Assembly: GCA_963825685.1 (NCBI GenBank)
Contig: CAWGUD010000021.1
Span: forward strand, 62,001 to 126,000
Direction: 5' to 3'
DNA length: 64,000 bases
From: JAOUEA01 sp963825685
GTDB taxonomy: Bacteria > Actinomycetota > UBA4738 > HRBIN12
Part shown: in pieces, positions 36,225 through 44,599 of the stretch
How the letters are laid out: each line of letters begins with the position of its first letter
How positions within the stretch are numbered: position 1 is the first letter of the stretch
Position numbers and translations under genes: made by a program
Notes under the pieces: generated by a model
What the model saw: only the letters and a program-made list of their open reading frames with translations
The model's database searches: none
What the model was told of the DNA's origin: nothing

Positions 36225-36705
36225 CGGCGAACCTCGGGGCGAGCCGGCGAGCTGTGTCGGCGAGCAGCTCGGGCAGCACGCGAACCTCCCCGACCACGGG
36301 CATGAAGTTCGTGTCGCCGTTCCACCTGGGCACGACGTGCCAGTGCAGGTGATCGGGGATGCCGGCCCCCGAGGTCGACCCGAGGTTCATGCCCACGTTG
36401 AACCCGTGAGGTTCCGATTCCTCGCGCAGCGCTCGGATCGACCGCTGCAGCAGCGATTGCAGCTCGCCGTTCTCCTCGGCGGTGAGATCTTCCACGTCAC
36501 CGGTGTGCCGGAGCGGCACGATCAGCAGGTGCCCCGGGTTGTATGGGAACTTGTTCAGCACGACGTAGGCGAGCTCGCCTCGGGCGAGCACGCGCTCGGG
36601 CTCGCGCGTCGGCACCGCGCAGAAGACGCAGCCGCCGTCCTCCTCGAGCTCGTCGCGAGCCGTCGCGATGTACTCCATGCGCCAGGGGCTCCACAGGTGG
36701 TCCAC
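36217..36705 (-). CDS. HIT-family hydrolase (Ap4A-type)
   Basis: A 162-residue histidine-triad protein. A zinc-type Cys pair CVFCAVPTREPERVL near the N-terminus is followed by VVLNKFPYNPGHLLIVPLRHTGD and the triad DHLHWHVVPRWNGDTNFMPV. Family members hydrolyse dinucleoside polyphosphates or nucleotide conjugates; M. tuberculosis Rv2613c, at the same place after thrS, is an Ap4A phosphorylase. GTG 36705 starts the conserved DHLWSPWRMEYI. An apparent fusion to thrS in one reading frame is caused by the frameshift in thrS. Confidence 0.9.
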   Translation of the reverse strand: MDHLWSPWRMEYIATARDELEEDGGCVFCAVPTREPERVLARGELAYVVLNKFPYNPGHLLIVPLRHTGDVEDLTAEENGELQSLLQRSIRALREESEPHGFNVGMNLGSTSGAGIPDHLHWHVVPRWNGDTNFMPVVGEVRVLPELLADTARRLAPRFADA

Positions 36706-36713
36706 GGCGCTCC

Positions 36714-38667
36714 TCAGGCCGATCCGAAGTCGGTCTGCTCGAGCGCACGGCTCGAGTCTTCCGCGACGAGGGCGTCGACGATCCGGCCGAACGACACCCC
36801 GCCGGACTCGGTGCCGGCGCGATCGCGCACCGTGTAGGCGTCGGACTCGAGCTCCTGGTCGCCCACCACGAGCGTGTAGGGAGCCTTCGCGAGCTGTGCC
36901 GCTCGGATCTTCTTGCCGACGCTCTCCTTGGAGTCGTCGACGAAGGCGCGGAGACCGGCATCCTTCGCCCGGGACGGCGAGCGCCTCGCAGTGCTCGACG
37001 TGTCGGTCGGCGACGGGCACGAACCGCAGCTGCTCGGGCGAGAGCCACAGTGGGAACGCACCCGCGTAGTGCTCGGTGAGCACGCCGAAGAACCGCTCGA
37101 CCGAGCCGAACAGCGCTCGATGGATCATGACCGGCCGGTGCCGGGCGTTGTCGTCGCCCGAGTACTCCATCTCGAACCGCTGCGGCAGCTGGAAGTCGAC
37201 CTGGATCGTCGACATCTGCCACGTGCGTCCGATCGCATCGCGCGCCTGCACGCTGATCTTCGGGCCGTAGAACGCTCCCCCGCCCGGATCCATCACGAGG
37301 GGGACGTCCATCGTCTCGGCGGCCTGCCGCAGCGTCTCGGTGGCCTCGTCCCACTCCTCCTCGGTGCCGACCGCCTTGCCCTCGGGACGGGTCGACAGCT
37401 CCATGTAGAAGTCGTCGAGCCCGTAGTCGCGCAGCAGGTCGAGCACGAACGTGAGCACCGACCCGAGCTCCTCCCCCACCTGTTCCTTCGTCGTGAAGAT
37501 GTGGGCGTCGTCCATCGTGAGTCCGCGGACGCGCGTGAGCCCGTGCACGACTCCCGAGAGCTCGTACCGATACACCGTGCCGAACTCGAAGAGCCGCATC
37601 GGCAGATCGCGATAGCTGCGGGTCCGGCTCTTGTAGATCAGGATGTGCATCGGGCAGTTCATGGGCTTGAGGTAGTACTGCGTGCCGCCGTCGAGCTCCA
37701 TCGGCGGGAACATGCCGTCGGCGAACCACGACAGGTGCCCGCTGATCTCGAACAGGTCCGACTTCGTGATGTGCGGCGTGTACACGAAGTCGTAGCCCGC
37801 TTCCTCGTGCCGGCGCCGCGAGTAGTCCTCCATCAGCCGGCGGACGAGCCCGCCCTTGGGGTGGAAGACCGCGAGCCCCGAGCCGATCTCCTCGGGGAAC
37901 GAGAACAGGTCGAGGTCGGCGCCGACCGTGCGGTGGTCGCGGCGCTCGGCCTCCTCGAGTCGGTGCAGGTAGGCGTCGAGATCGTCCTTCGTCGCCCACG
38001 CGGTGCCGTAGACGCGCGTGAGCTGGGGGTTCTTCTCGTCGCCGCGCCAATAGGCGCCGGCCACGTTCGTGAGCTTGAACGCGCCGAGCATGCCCGTGTG
38101 CGGCACGTGCGGGCCCATGCACAGGTCGGTCCAACCGTCGTTCGAGTACAGCGAGACGGTCTCGCCGGAGGTCACTTCGCCTCTCGTCTCGTCGGCCTCG
38201 CTGCCGATGCCCTCGATGATCTCGATCTTGAACGGCTGGTCGTGCAGCCGCTCGAGGGCCTCGTCGCGCGGCACGTCTTCGCGCACGAACCGCTGGTTGC
38301 GCTTCACGATCTGGCGCATGCGCCGGTCGATCTTCGCGAGGTCGGCCGCGTGGATCGGCTCGGGGAGGTCGAAGTCGTAGTAGAAGCCGTCGGTGACCGC
38401 CGGGCCGATCGCGTACCTCGCGCCCGGGTAGAGGTCGCACACCGCCTGCGCCAACACGTGGGCGGTGGAGTGGCGCAGCACGTGCAGCCCCTCGTCGGAG
38501 TGCGGAGCGATCGGCTCCACCTGCGCGTCGTCCCCCGGCACGAACGAGAGATCGCGCAGCTCGCCGTCGACGCGCGCAGCGATCGTCCCCTTGGGGAGCG
38601 CGGCGCCGACCGGCTCCCCCTCGGGAAGCTCGACGCGCACGCCTTCGGGAAGGGTCAGGGTCGGCAT
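36714..38667 (-). CDS. thrS: Threonyl-tRNA synthetase (frameshifted near 3' end)
   Basis: ThrRS with an N-terminal TGS domain (TLTLPEGVRVELPEGEPV), the editing-domain motif HSTAHVLAQAV (about 66-76), and the class II core with LKPMNCPMHILIYKSRTRSYRDLPMRL (zinc Cys). SVERFFGVLTEHYAGAFPLWLSPEQLRFVPV opens the anticodon-binding domain. The frame breaks near 36971, where GTCCCGGGCG seems to hold one extra C; the next frame gives AKDAGLRAFVDDSKESVGKKIRAAQLAKAPYTLVVGDQE to the stop at 36714. Restored length is about 650 residues. It heads thrS-HIT-hydrolase. Confidence 0.93.
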
Positions 38668-38695
38668 GCGGGCATGATAGCGACCACGCCCGTCG

Positions 38696-41263
38696 CTACT
38701 CGTACGAGATCGCTTCGAGCACGTTCAGCTTGGCCGCCCGGCGCGCGGGCCAGATCGCCGCGAGCACCCCCGCGAGCCCCGCCAGCACCAGGTAGACGAC
38801 GAGCTGACCCACCGGCACGACGAACTCGGTGACACCCTCGTTCCGCAGCGCCTGCTGCAACGCCCAACCGAACAGCACGCCGATCGCGACGCCGAGCACG
38901 GCACCGAAGACGGCGATGATGATCGCCTCCCACCGGATCATGCGCTTGACCTGTCGCCGGCTCATCCCGACCGCCCTGAGCAGTCCCAGCTCGTGGGTCC
39001 GCTCGTAGATCGAGAGCCCGAGCGTGTTCACGATGCCGAAGAGCGCGATCACGATCGCCATCGCGAGCAGCGCCGTGACCAGGCCGAGCAGCTGGTCGAT
39101 GAACCCCGCCTGCTGTTCGCGGAACGCGGCCTGATCCTGCACCTGCACGTTGGGGAACTCGGCGACCGCCTCCTGGATCGCAGCGTCGACCTCGTCGAGC
39201 GGCACCCCCTCGGCGGCCTTCACCAAGACGAAGGAGTCGAGCTGTTCGCTGTAGAGCCCCTCGTACGACTCGAGCGAGATGACGTAGTCACCCACCAGTC
39301 GGTTCTCGTCGAAGATCCCGACGATCGTGAGCGGCACGTCGCCGGAGGAGCCGAACTCGGCGGGGAGATCGTCACCGAGCGCCCATCCGTTGTCCTGCGC
39401 GAGCTCGCGATGCACGAGCACGGTCTCGGTGGCCTCGGACAACGACGCGACCGAGCCCTCGGAGACATCGAGGGTGGCCACCTCCTCGACGGTCGCGGGG
39501 TCGACCGCGGTCACGAACGACGTGGCCCCGTCGACCCGGAACCCGTTCTGCCGGAAGACCGACGCGGCGCCGACCTCCGGCAGGGCCGCCACACGGGCGG
39601 CGACCTCCGGACTGAACGATGTGAACGAGCTCGTCGACAGCGTGTAGTCCGCCTTCAGCGTCTCCGTCAGCGCGGCGTCGAACGACGCCTTGAGCGACGA
39701 GGCCAGGATCGCCACCATCGACACGAGGCCGAGGCCGATCATGAGGGCGGTCGCCGTCGAGGCGGTCCGTCTCGGGCTTCGCATCGCGTTCTCACGCCCG
39801 AGACGCGCCTGGATCGACAGCCGCTTGATCGGGGCCCCCAGGGCACCGGCGATCGGCCTGGCGGCCAGCGGGGAGAGCATCGCGACGCCGATGAACGTGA
39901 TCGCGGCGCCCGCGCCCACCACGGATGCGCCGTTGGTCTCGGCGCCGAAGAGCCCATAGGCGAGGATGCCGGCCCCCAGAGCCGTCACGGCCACCGCGAT
40001 CGCGAGCCGGCGCCCGACGAGGCCCCGCGGAGGTGGCGCGTCGGCGGCCTCGCGCAGCGCCTGGATCGGCGCCACCGAGCCCGCCCTGCGGGCGGGCAGC
40101 ACCGAAGCGACCACGGTCACGACCACCCCCAGCACGAGGGAGACGATGATCGTGCGCGGCAGCAGCTGGATCGCGGTGCTCGGCAGGTCGATGTTGAAGG
40201 CGCCCAGCAGGCCCTGGAGCCCGATCGCGATGCCGATACCCGCGAGGATGCCCACCAGGGAGGCGACGAGCCCGACCACGAATGCCTCGACCACGACCGA
40301 GATCACGACCTGTCGCCTCGACGCCCCGAGCGCCCTCAGCAAGGCCAGCTCACGCGTCCGCTGCGCCACGATGATCGAGAACGTGTTGAAGATGATGAAC
40401 GACCCGACGAAGAGGGCCACGGCCGCGAACACGAGCAAGGCCGTGCGGAAGAATCCGAGACCCTCTTGCAGGATCTGCGACGCCTCGTCGGCGACGGTGG
40501 TCGACGTGACGGCCTCGGCCCCCTCGGGCAGCACCGCGGCGACCGAGGCGCGCAGCTCCGACGCCGCGACGCCCTCGTCACCGACCACGCTGATCGCGTC
40601 GAAGACACCTCGCTTGCCGAGCACGTCTTGGGCGGTCTCGGTGTCGAACACCGCGAGCGTGGCGCCGCCCAGGTTGTCGGCCTCACCGAAGCCCGCGATG
40701 CCCACGATCGAGAACTCCTGCGGCGGCCCCTGGAACAGGATGCGGATGCGATCGCCGATCTGCAGCCCTGCGTTGCGGGCAGTGGCGGCGTCGATCAGCA
40801 CCTCGTCCGGCCCCGTGGGCGGCACGCTGTCTCCGCGCAGCGACAGGATCTCGTCGGCGAGCTCGTTCCAGTTCGTGCCGATCGTGGGCGGACCCACCCC
40901 GCCGATCACCTCGTCGGTCGCCGGATCGACCATCTGGGCGTAACCCTGCACGTCGCCGACCGCGATCGCCACGCCGGGCGCCGCAGCCACGTCATCGAGC
41001 ACGTTCTCCGGCAGCGGTTCACGGTCGTCACTGCCGCTGCCGCCTCCGGGGCCGGCGGCCGTGGAGTCGAAGGCCGAGGCCGACCGCACGACGACGTCGG
41101 ATGCACCCGACGTCTGAGCGAAGAGCTCCTCGAACGCCGCATTCATCGTGTCGGTCAGCACGTAGGTGCCCGAAACGAACCCGATACCGAGCACGACGGA
41201 GACCGCCGTGAGCACCAATCGGAGCTTCTTCGCCAGCAGGCTCTTGAACGTCGCTCGCCACAC
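38696..41263 (-). CDS. FtsX-type ABC transporter permease (MacB-like)
   Basis: An 855-residue permease with the duplicated FtsX layout. The first membrane helix (about 12-36) is followed by a large extracytoplasmic domain (about 37-255), three helices with the family motif ELALLRALGASRRQV (about 300-314), then about four linking helices, a second extracytoplasmic domain, and three C-terminal helices containing HELGLLRAVGMSRRQVKRMIRWE. The last residues ARRAAKLNVLEAISYE are typical. Such permeases export lipids, peptides or lipoproteins by a mechanotransmission mechanism. It lies 4 bases after its ATPase; substrate unknown. Confidence 0.92.
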   Translation of the reverse strand: MWRATFKSLLAKKLRLVLTAVSVVLGIGFVSGTYVLTDTMNAAFEELFAQTSGASDVVVRSASAFDSTAAGPGGGSGSDDREPLPENVLDDVAAAPGVAIAVGDVQGYAQMVDPATDEVIGGVGPPTIGTNWNELADEILSLRGDSVPPTGPDEVLIDAATARNAGLQIGDRIRILFQGPPQEFSIVGIAGFGEADNLGGATLAVFDTETAQDVLGKRGVFDAISVVGDEGVAASELRASVAAVLPEGAEAVTSTTVADEASQILQEGLGFFRTALLVFAAVALFVGSFIIFNTFSIIVAQRTRELALLRALGASRRQVVISVVVEAFVVGLVASLVGILAGIGIAIGLQGLLGAFNIDLPSTAIQLLPRTIIVSLVLGVVVTVVASVLPARRAGSVAPIQALREAADAPPPRGLVGRRLAIAVAVTALGAGILAYGLFGAETNGASVVGAGAAITFIGVAMLSPLAARPIAGALGAPIKRLSIQARLGRENAMRSPRRTASTATALMIGLGLVSMVAILASSLKASFDAALTETLKADYTLSTSSFTSFSPEVAARVAALPEVGAASVFRQNGFRVDGATSFVTAVDPATVEEVATLDVSEGSVASLSEATETVLVHRELAQDNGWALGDDLPAEFGSSGDVPLTIVGIFDENRLVGDYVISLESYEGLYSEQLDSFVLVKAAEGVPLDEVDAAIQEAVAEFPNVQVQDQAAFREQQAGFIDQLLGLVTALLAMAIVIALFGIVNTLGLSIYERTHELGLLRAVGMSRRQVKRMIRWEAIIIAVFGAVLGVAIGVLFGWALQQALRNEGVTEFVVPVGQLVVYLVLAGLAGVLAAIWPARRAAKLNVLEAISYE

Positions 41264-41267
41264 GGCG

Positions 41268-42020
41268 CTACGACTCCAGCGACTTCAGCCGGTCGAGCAC
41301 GCTCGCGGCGGTCGGCTCCCGCATCTCATCGACCACGAGCCCGTCGGCCAGGAACACGACACGGTCGGCGTAGCTCGCGGCGTTCGCGTCGTGCGTGACC
41401 ATCACGGTCGTCTGACCGTACGTCGTGACCGCCTCGCGGAAGAATCCCAGGAGCTCCGCGCCCGACCGCGAGTCGAGGTTACCGGTCGGCTCGTCCGCGA
41501 ACACGATCTCCGGCCGGCTCACGAGCGCACGGGCACCGGCGACGCGCTGCTGCTGTCCGCCCGAGAGCTCGCTGGGTCGGTGGGCGAGCCGGTCGCGCAG
41601 CCCGATCGTGTCGACGACCTGGTCGTACCAGGCGCCGTCGACGTCGCGCCCAGCGATATCGAGGGGCAGCGTGATGTTCTCGGACGCCGTGAGCGTCGGC
41701 ACGAGGTTGAAGGCCTGGAAGACGAACCCGACCTTGTCCCGGCGCAGGGCGGTGAGCTGCTTCTCGCTCAGCGTCGTGAGGTCGACGTCGCCGATCCAGA
41801 CGCTGCCCGACGTCGGGCTGTCGAGTCCGGCCAGGCAGTGCAGGAGCGTCGACTTCCCCGAGCCCGACGGTCCCATGATCGCCGTGAACGCCCCCCGCGC
41901 GAACTCGATCGAGATGCCTCGCAGGGCTTCGACGGCGGCATCGCCTTCGCCGTACAGCTTGCGCAACTCATCGGCGCGGGCGGCTGCGCCGGCTGGCGCG
42001 GAGGGCAGAGCGGTATCCAT
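41268..42020 (-). CDS. ABC transporter ATPase (MacB/LolD-like)
   Basis: A 250-residue ATPase: Walker A GPSGSGKST (50-58), Q-loop FVFQAFNLVPTL (99-110), signature LSGGQQQR (152-159), Walker B EIVFADEPTG (171-180), switch MVTHDANAASYADR. The pattern is that of the MacB/LolD/FtsE-type group that pairs with FtsX-like permeases. ATG 42020 is chosen; longer upstream translation is possible but lacks a good ribosome-binding site. It is the first gene of the two-gene exporter. Confidence 0.93.
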   Translation of the reverse strand: MDTALPSAPAGAAARADELRKLYGEGDAAVEALRGISIEFARGAFTAIMGPSGSGKSTLLHCLAGLDSPTSGSVWIGDVDLTTLSEKQLTALRRDKVGFVFQAFNLVPTLTASENITLPLDIAGRDVDGAWYDQVVDTIGLRDRLAHRPSELSGGQQQRVAGARALVSRPEIVFADEPTGNLDSRSGAELLGFFREAVTTYGQTTVMVTHDANAASYADRVVFLADGLVVDEMREPTAASVLDRLKSLES

Positions 42021-42115
42021 CGCAGAGCCTTTCGCGGTCGGGAACGGTTCGCGCTTCACCCTATCGAACGCGCAAGCAACGACCACCCTGCGCTCGTGAG
42101 GGTCGTCTGATCCGG

Positions 42116-42187
42116 TGGGCGCGGCAGGTTTTGAACCTGCGACCTCTCGCGTGTGAGGCGAGCGCTCTCCCGCTGAGCTACGCGCCC
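42116..42187 (-). tRNA. tRNA-Val (CAC anticodon)
   Basis: A 72-base cloverleaf. Acceptor GGGCGCG pairs with CGCGCCC, the D stem is GCTC/GAGC, the anticodon stem CTCGC/GCGAG encloses loop CTCACAC (anticodon CAC), and the T stem GCAGG/CCTGC encloses TTCAAAA. Discriminator A. CCA is not encoded (the next bases are CCG). Confidence 0.95.
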
Positions 42188-42196
42188 GGGCCCTTC

Positions 42197-42202
42197 ACGA
42201 TA
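42197..42202 (-). promoter_or_regulatory. Putative -10 of tRNA-Val(CAC)
   Basis: TATCGT on the minus strand lies 9 bases before the tRNA 5' end. No clear -35. Confidence 0.35.
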
Positions 42203-42242
42203 GCAAGACGATGGACGACCCGCGGCCGAGTCCGAACGAAGT

Positions 42243-42275
42243 GACGGCGGCACGTGCCCGCGTCGTGCCGCCGTC
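42243..42275 (-). terminator. Hairpin after the cyclic-nucleotide-binding gene
   Basis: A perfect 12-bp stem (GACGGCGGCACG with CGTGCCGCCGTC) and a 9-base loop, between the gene ending at 42369 and tRNA-Val(CAC). No T-run follows, which is common for actinobacterial terminators. Confidence 0.6.
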
Positions 42276-42368
42276 GGCCCGAGCCGGAGCCCGGACACCC
42301 ACCGAGGGTCGAAGTGTTTCATGATGACACGACATCTGCAAGGGCGGAGATGTGCCCCCGGGTGATGC

Positions 42369-42773
42369 TCAGCCGGGTTCGTTCTCGGCCCGACGGCGGT
42401 CCATCAAGGCCCTGAGCTCGTCGCCCAACTCGGGCATCTCCTCGGTGAGTTCCTGCAGCGCATCGACGTGCAACGCCAAGGCTCGGACCGGAGTCCGGGC
42501 AACCACCGAGGCCATCCGACGGTGCCGCGCGAGGAGCGCGATCTCGCCGACGACGTCCCCGGCACCGAGTGAGGCAAGAGGTTCATCGTCGCGAACCACG
42601 TCGACCGTGCCCTCCTCGATGATGAAGACCTCGTACGGCATGCTCCCCTGCTCGATCAACAGCTCGCCGGGCGCGGCCTGGACCTCCACGACCCAGCGCG
42701 CGACCTGGGACAGGTCGTACTCGTCGAGATCTCCGAAGAGCGGGAAGGATCGGAGCCGCGCCGCGTCGATCAC
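42369..42773 (-). CDS. Single cyclic-nucleotide-binding-domain protein
   Basis: A 134-residue protein consisting of one CNB/cupin-like domain: LRSFPLFGDLDEYDLSQVARWV, GELLIEQGSMPYEVFIIEEGTVDVVRDDE and the phosphate-binding cassette region LASLGAGDVVGEIALLARHRRMASVVA, where the usual Gly-Glu-x-Ala-Leu is kept and the following Arg is shifted. No DNA-binding helix-turn-helix follows, so it is not a complete Crp-type regulator. Similar stand-alone domains are widespread and mostly uncharacterised. GTG 42773 follows a GAGGGGGA ribosome-binding site. It lies between two tRNA genes. Confidence 0.8.
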   Translation of the reverse strand: MIDAARLRSFPLFGDLDEYDLSQVARWVVEVQAAPGELLIEQGSMPYEVFIIEEGTVDVVRDDEPLASLGAGDVVGEIALLARHRRMASVVARTPVRALALHVDALQELTEEMPELGDELRALMDRRRAENEPG

Positions 42774-42804
42774 ATGTCCCCCTCGGGTGCTCCGACGATG
42801 CGTG

Positions 42805-42826
42805 AACCCGCTGCTGACAGCGGGTT
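42805..42826 (-). terminator. Hairpin after tRNA-Val(GAC)
   Basis: A perfect 9-bp stem AACCCGCTG/CAGCGGGTT with a 4-base loop, 6 bases beyond the tRNA 3' end on the minus strand. No T-run follows. Confidence 0.6.
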
Positions 42827-42832
42827 GACTGG

Positions 42833-42904
42833 TGGGCGCTAGAGGATTTGAACCTCTGACCTCTTCCGCGTCAAGGAAGCGCTCTCCCCCTGAGCTAAGC
42901 GCCC
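42833..42904 (-). tRNA. tRNA-Val (GAC anticodon)
   Basis: A 72-base cloverleaf. Acceptor GGGCGCT/AGCGCCC, D stem GCTC/GAGC, anticodon stem CTTCC/GGAAG with loop TTGACGC (anticodon GAC), T stem AGAGG/CCTCT with TTCAAAT. Discriminator A is followed by genomically encoded CCA. Confidence 0.96.
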
Positions 42905-42916
42905 GTGTGCCCCCCG

Positions 42917-42922
42917 ATGCTA
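42917..42922 (-). promoter_or_regulatory. Putative -10 of tRNA-Val(GAC)
   Basis: TAGCAT on the minus strand, 12 bases before the tRNA 5' end and between it and tRNA-Cys. No clear -35. Confidence 0.4.
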
Positions 42923-42933
42923 CAGGAGCGTCG

Positions 42934-43004
42934 AGGCGGGGACCGGAATCGAACCGGTGTACGAGGCTTTGCAGGCCTCTGCCTAACCACTCGGCCACCC
43001 CGCC
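42934..43004 (-). tRNA. tRNA-Cys (GCA anticodon)
   Basis: A 71-base cloverleaf. Acceptor GGCGGGG/CCCCGCC, anticodon stem GAGGC/GCCTC with loop CTGCAAA (anticodon GCA), T stem ACCGG/CCGGT with TTCGATT, discriminator U as required for Cys. CCA is not encoded. Confidence 0.96.
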
Positions 43005-43026
43005 GCTACGTGCTGCTCGCGGCGGC

Positions 43027-43032
43027 AGTCTA
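43027..43032 (-). promoter_or_regulatory. Putative -10 of tRNA-Cys
   Basis: TAGACT on the minus strand, 22 bases before tRNA-Cys and just beyond the hairpin that follows tRNA-Gly. No clear -35, as that position falls in the hairpin. Confidence 0.4.
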
Positions 43033-43045
43033 CGCGACGACGCAC

Positions 43046-43071
43046 GAACGGCCGCCCGAAGGCGGCCGTTC
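43046..43071 (-). terminator. UUCG-loop terminator after tRNA-Gly
   Basis: On the minus strand an 11-bp perfect stem GAACGGCCGCC/GGCGGCCGTTC closes a C(UUCG)G tetraloop, 6 bases beyond the 3' end of tRNA-Gly. It is one of the most stable hairpins possible in RNA. No T-run follows. Confidence 0.7.
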
Positions 43072-43077
43072 CTCTGG

Positions 43078-43150
<73 letters not shown>

Positions 43151-43163
43151 GCGGCGTGCATCC

Positions 43164-43192
43164 ATGCTAACCGCGGCCATGTGCACCTTCAA
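43164..43192 (-). promoter_or_regulatory. tRNA-Gly promoter
   Basis: On the minus strand TTGAAG (43192-43187), a 17-base spacer and TAGCAT (43169-43164) form a good sigma70-type promoter starting near 43157, 7 bases before the tRNA. The -35 overlaps the stop codon of the GNAT gene. Confidence 0.6.
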
Positions 43193-43698
43193 CCGAAGGC
43201 CGGGTGCCAGCGCACGTCGCCCTCGAGCCGAGCCGAGCGTGCCTCATCGAGCACCGCGACCTGGAAGTCCTCCTCCGCGACGACGAAGCCCTCCTCCTGC
43301 ACTCCGGCGAACGGGTTGCGCAGCCCGTAGCGTGACGCGGGCACGAACCCGAGCGGACCGTAGAACGAGGCATCGCCCAGCAGGATCACGGTCGATTCCC
43401 CCCGGCGTCCAGCTTCGTCGAGCGCGGCCCGCACGAGCGACGACCCGATACCACGCCGTCGACGGTCGGGGAGCACCCCGATCGGGCCGAGCGCCAGGAC
43501 GTCGGTCTCCCCCACCCGAGCCCGGCTCATCTGCACGTGGCCGACGATGTCGCCCTCGACCTCCGCCACGAGCGCGAACGAGCCGGCCTCGTCGCGGACG
43601 GCCTCGACGATCGTCGACTCCACGGGCTGCCCGAAGGCGGCTCGCTCGACCTCGACCGAGGCGAGCCGATCGGTCGGCGACTCGAGCCGAACGATCAC
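43189..43698 (-). CDS. GNAT-family N-acetyltransferase
   Basis: A 169-residue acetyltransferase. VGHVQMSRARVGETDVLALGPIGVLPD forms strands beta4-beta5, and RRRRGIGSSLVRAALDEAGRRG holds the acetyl-CoA pyrophosphate loop (R-x-x-G-x-G). VILLGDASFYGPLGFVPAS is the GNAT C-terminal motif seen in the YhbS-like subgroup. Substrate unknown. GTG 43698 overlaps the dut stop by four bases, placing it in a VOC-dut-GNAT unit. Confidence 0.87.
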   Translation of the reverse strand: MIVRLESPTDRLASVEVERAAFGQPVESTIVEAVRDEAGSFALVAEVEGDIVGHVQMSRARVGETDVLALGPIGVLPDRRRRGIGSSLVRAALDEAGRRGESTVILLGDASFYGPLGFVPASRYGLRNPFAGVQEEGFVVAEEDFQVAVLDEARSARLEGDVRWHPAFG

Positions 43699-44129
43699 GA
43701 CGAGCCGGTCGAGCCGAAGCCGCCGTCGCCGCGCTCGGAATCAGGAAGCTCGTCGGCCCATCTCGGTTCGACGTCAGGGATCCTGACCACGACCAGCTGC
43801 GCGATGCGATCGCCGCGCGCGATCTTCACGGCCTCGGAACGATCGAGGTTCACGGCCGACACGATCACCTCGCCCCGGTAGCCCGCATCGATCAGGCCGG
43901 GGGCGTTTGCGAGCGTCAGGCCGTGCGTCGACGCGAGGCCCGACCTCGGCAGCACGAACCCCGCGTGGCCGTCAGGGATCGCGACGGCGACGCCGGTGGG
44001 GATCTTCGCCCGTTCGCCTGGGAGCACTTCGACGTCGACGTTGGCACACAGGTCGAGCCCGGCGTCGCCGGGGTGTCGCGCCGACGGGAGGGCCGCCTCG
44101 TCATCGAGACGACGGAACGGCAGATCCAT
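43695..44129 (-). CDS. dut: Deoxyuridine 5'-triphosphate nucleotidohydrolase
   Basis: dUTPase hydrolyses dUTP to dUMP, keeping uracil out of DNA and supplying thymidylate synthesis. The 144-residue protein has all five motifs: 1 HPGDAGLDL, 2 PRSGLASTHGL, 3 APGLIDAGYRGEV, 4 RGDRIAQLVV and 5 the C-terminal RGDGGFGSTG. It starts at ATG 44129, overlapping the VOC gene stop by one base, and lies near the ribonucleotide reductase gene, matching its role in nucleotide supply. Confidence 0.95.
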   Translation of the reverse strand: MDLPFRRLDDEAALPSARHPGDAGLDLCANVDVEVLPGERAKIPTGVAVAIPDGHAGFVLPRSGLASTHGLTLANAPGLIDAGYRGEVIVSAVNLDRSEAVKIARGDRIAQLVVVRIPDVEPRWADELPDSERGDGGFGSTGSS

Positions 44130-44512
44130 CAGGCCTTCGGCTCCACCAGCTCGATGCGGTTGCCGAACGGGTCGCGCACGTGGCACCGGTGGTAGCCCTC
44201 GAGGGGCACGTCGTCGGTCACGCGATACCCGGCCGCTTGGATCCGTTCGCGGAGCGTCTCGAGGTCGTGCACGAGGAAGGCGGGATGCGCCTTCACGGCC
44301 GGGGTGAACGGCTCCTCGATGCCCAGGTGCACCTCGAGGCCTTCGTCGCGGAACCACACGCCACCTCTCGGCGCAAGCTCGGGCGGCTTCGGCACCTGGG
44401 TGAGACCGAGGATGGCGCCGTAGAAGCGCACGGCTGCCTCTTCCTCGCCGGGAGGCATGGCGAGCTGCACGTGGTGCAGTCCCTCGAGCCTCGCCCCGCC
44501 GCCTCCGGTCAT
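44129..44512 (-). CDS. VOC/glyoxalase-fold protein
   Basis: A 127-residue vicinal-oxygen-chelate protein. LHHVQLAMPPGEEEAAVRFYGAILGLTQVPKP is the first half of the fold, with the first metal-type His; VWFRDEGLEVHLGIEEPF and RCHVRDPFGNRIELVEP supply the later His and Glu positions. Family members include glyoxalases, dioxygenases and resistance proteins; the substrate cannot be told. ATG 44512 is chosen over GTG 44518. Confidence 0.85.
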   Translation of the reverse strand: MTGGGGARLEGLHHVQLAMPPGEEEAAVRFYGAILGLTQVPKPPELAPRGGVWFRDEGLEVHLGIEEPFTPAVKAHPAFLVHDLETLRERIQAAGYRVTDDVPLEGYHRCHVRDPFGNRIELVEPKA

Positions 44513-44599
44513 GCGCACAGGCTACCGATGCATCGTCGTCGCGGCATCGCGCCCCTCACCGTGGCCGGGGATCCCCGGCCACGGTTCAGGCACCGGACG

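Noticed and set aside
36217..38667. Single open frame joining thrS to the HIT protein
   Set aside because: The join exists only because of the indel near 36971. The true ThrRS C-terminus is in another frame and stops at 36714, and the HIT protein has its own GTG start.
42056..42115. Terminator hairpin directly after tRNA-Val(CAC)
   Set aside because: ACGACC-A-CCCT can pair with AGGGTCGT only with a bulge and a 9-base loop; it is too weak to list beside the clean hairpins nearby.
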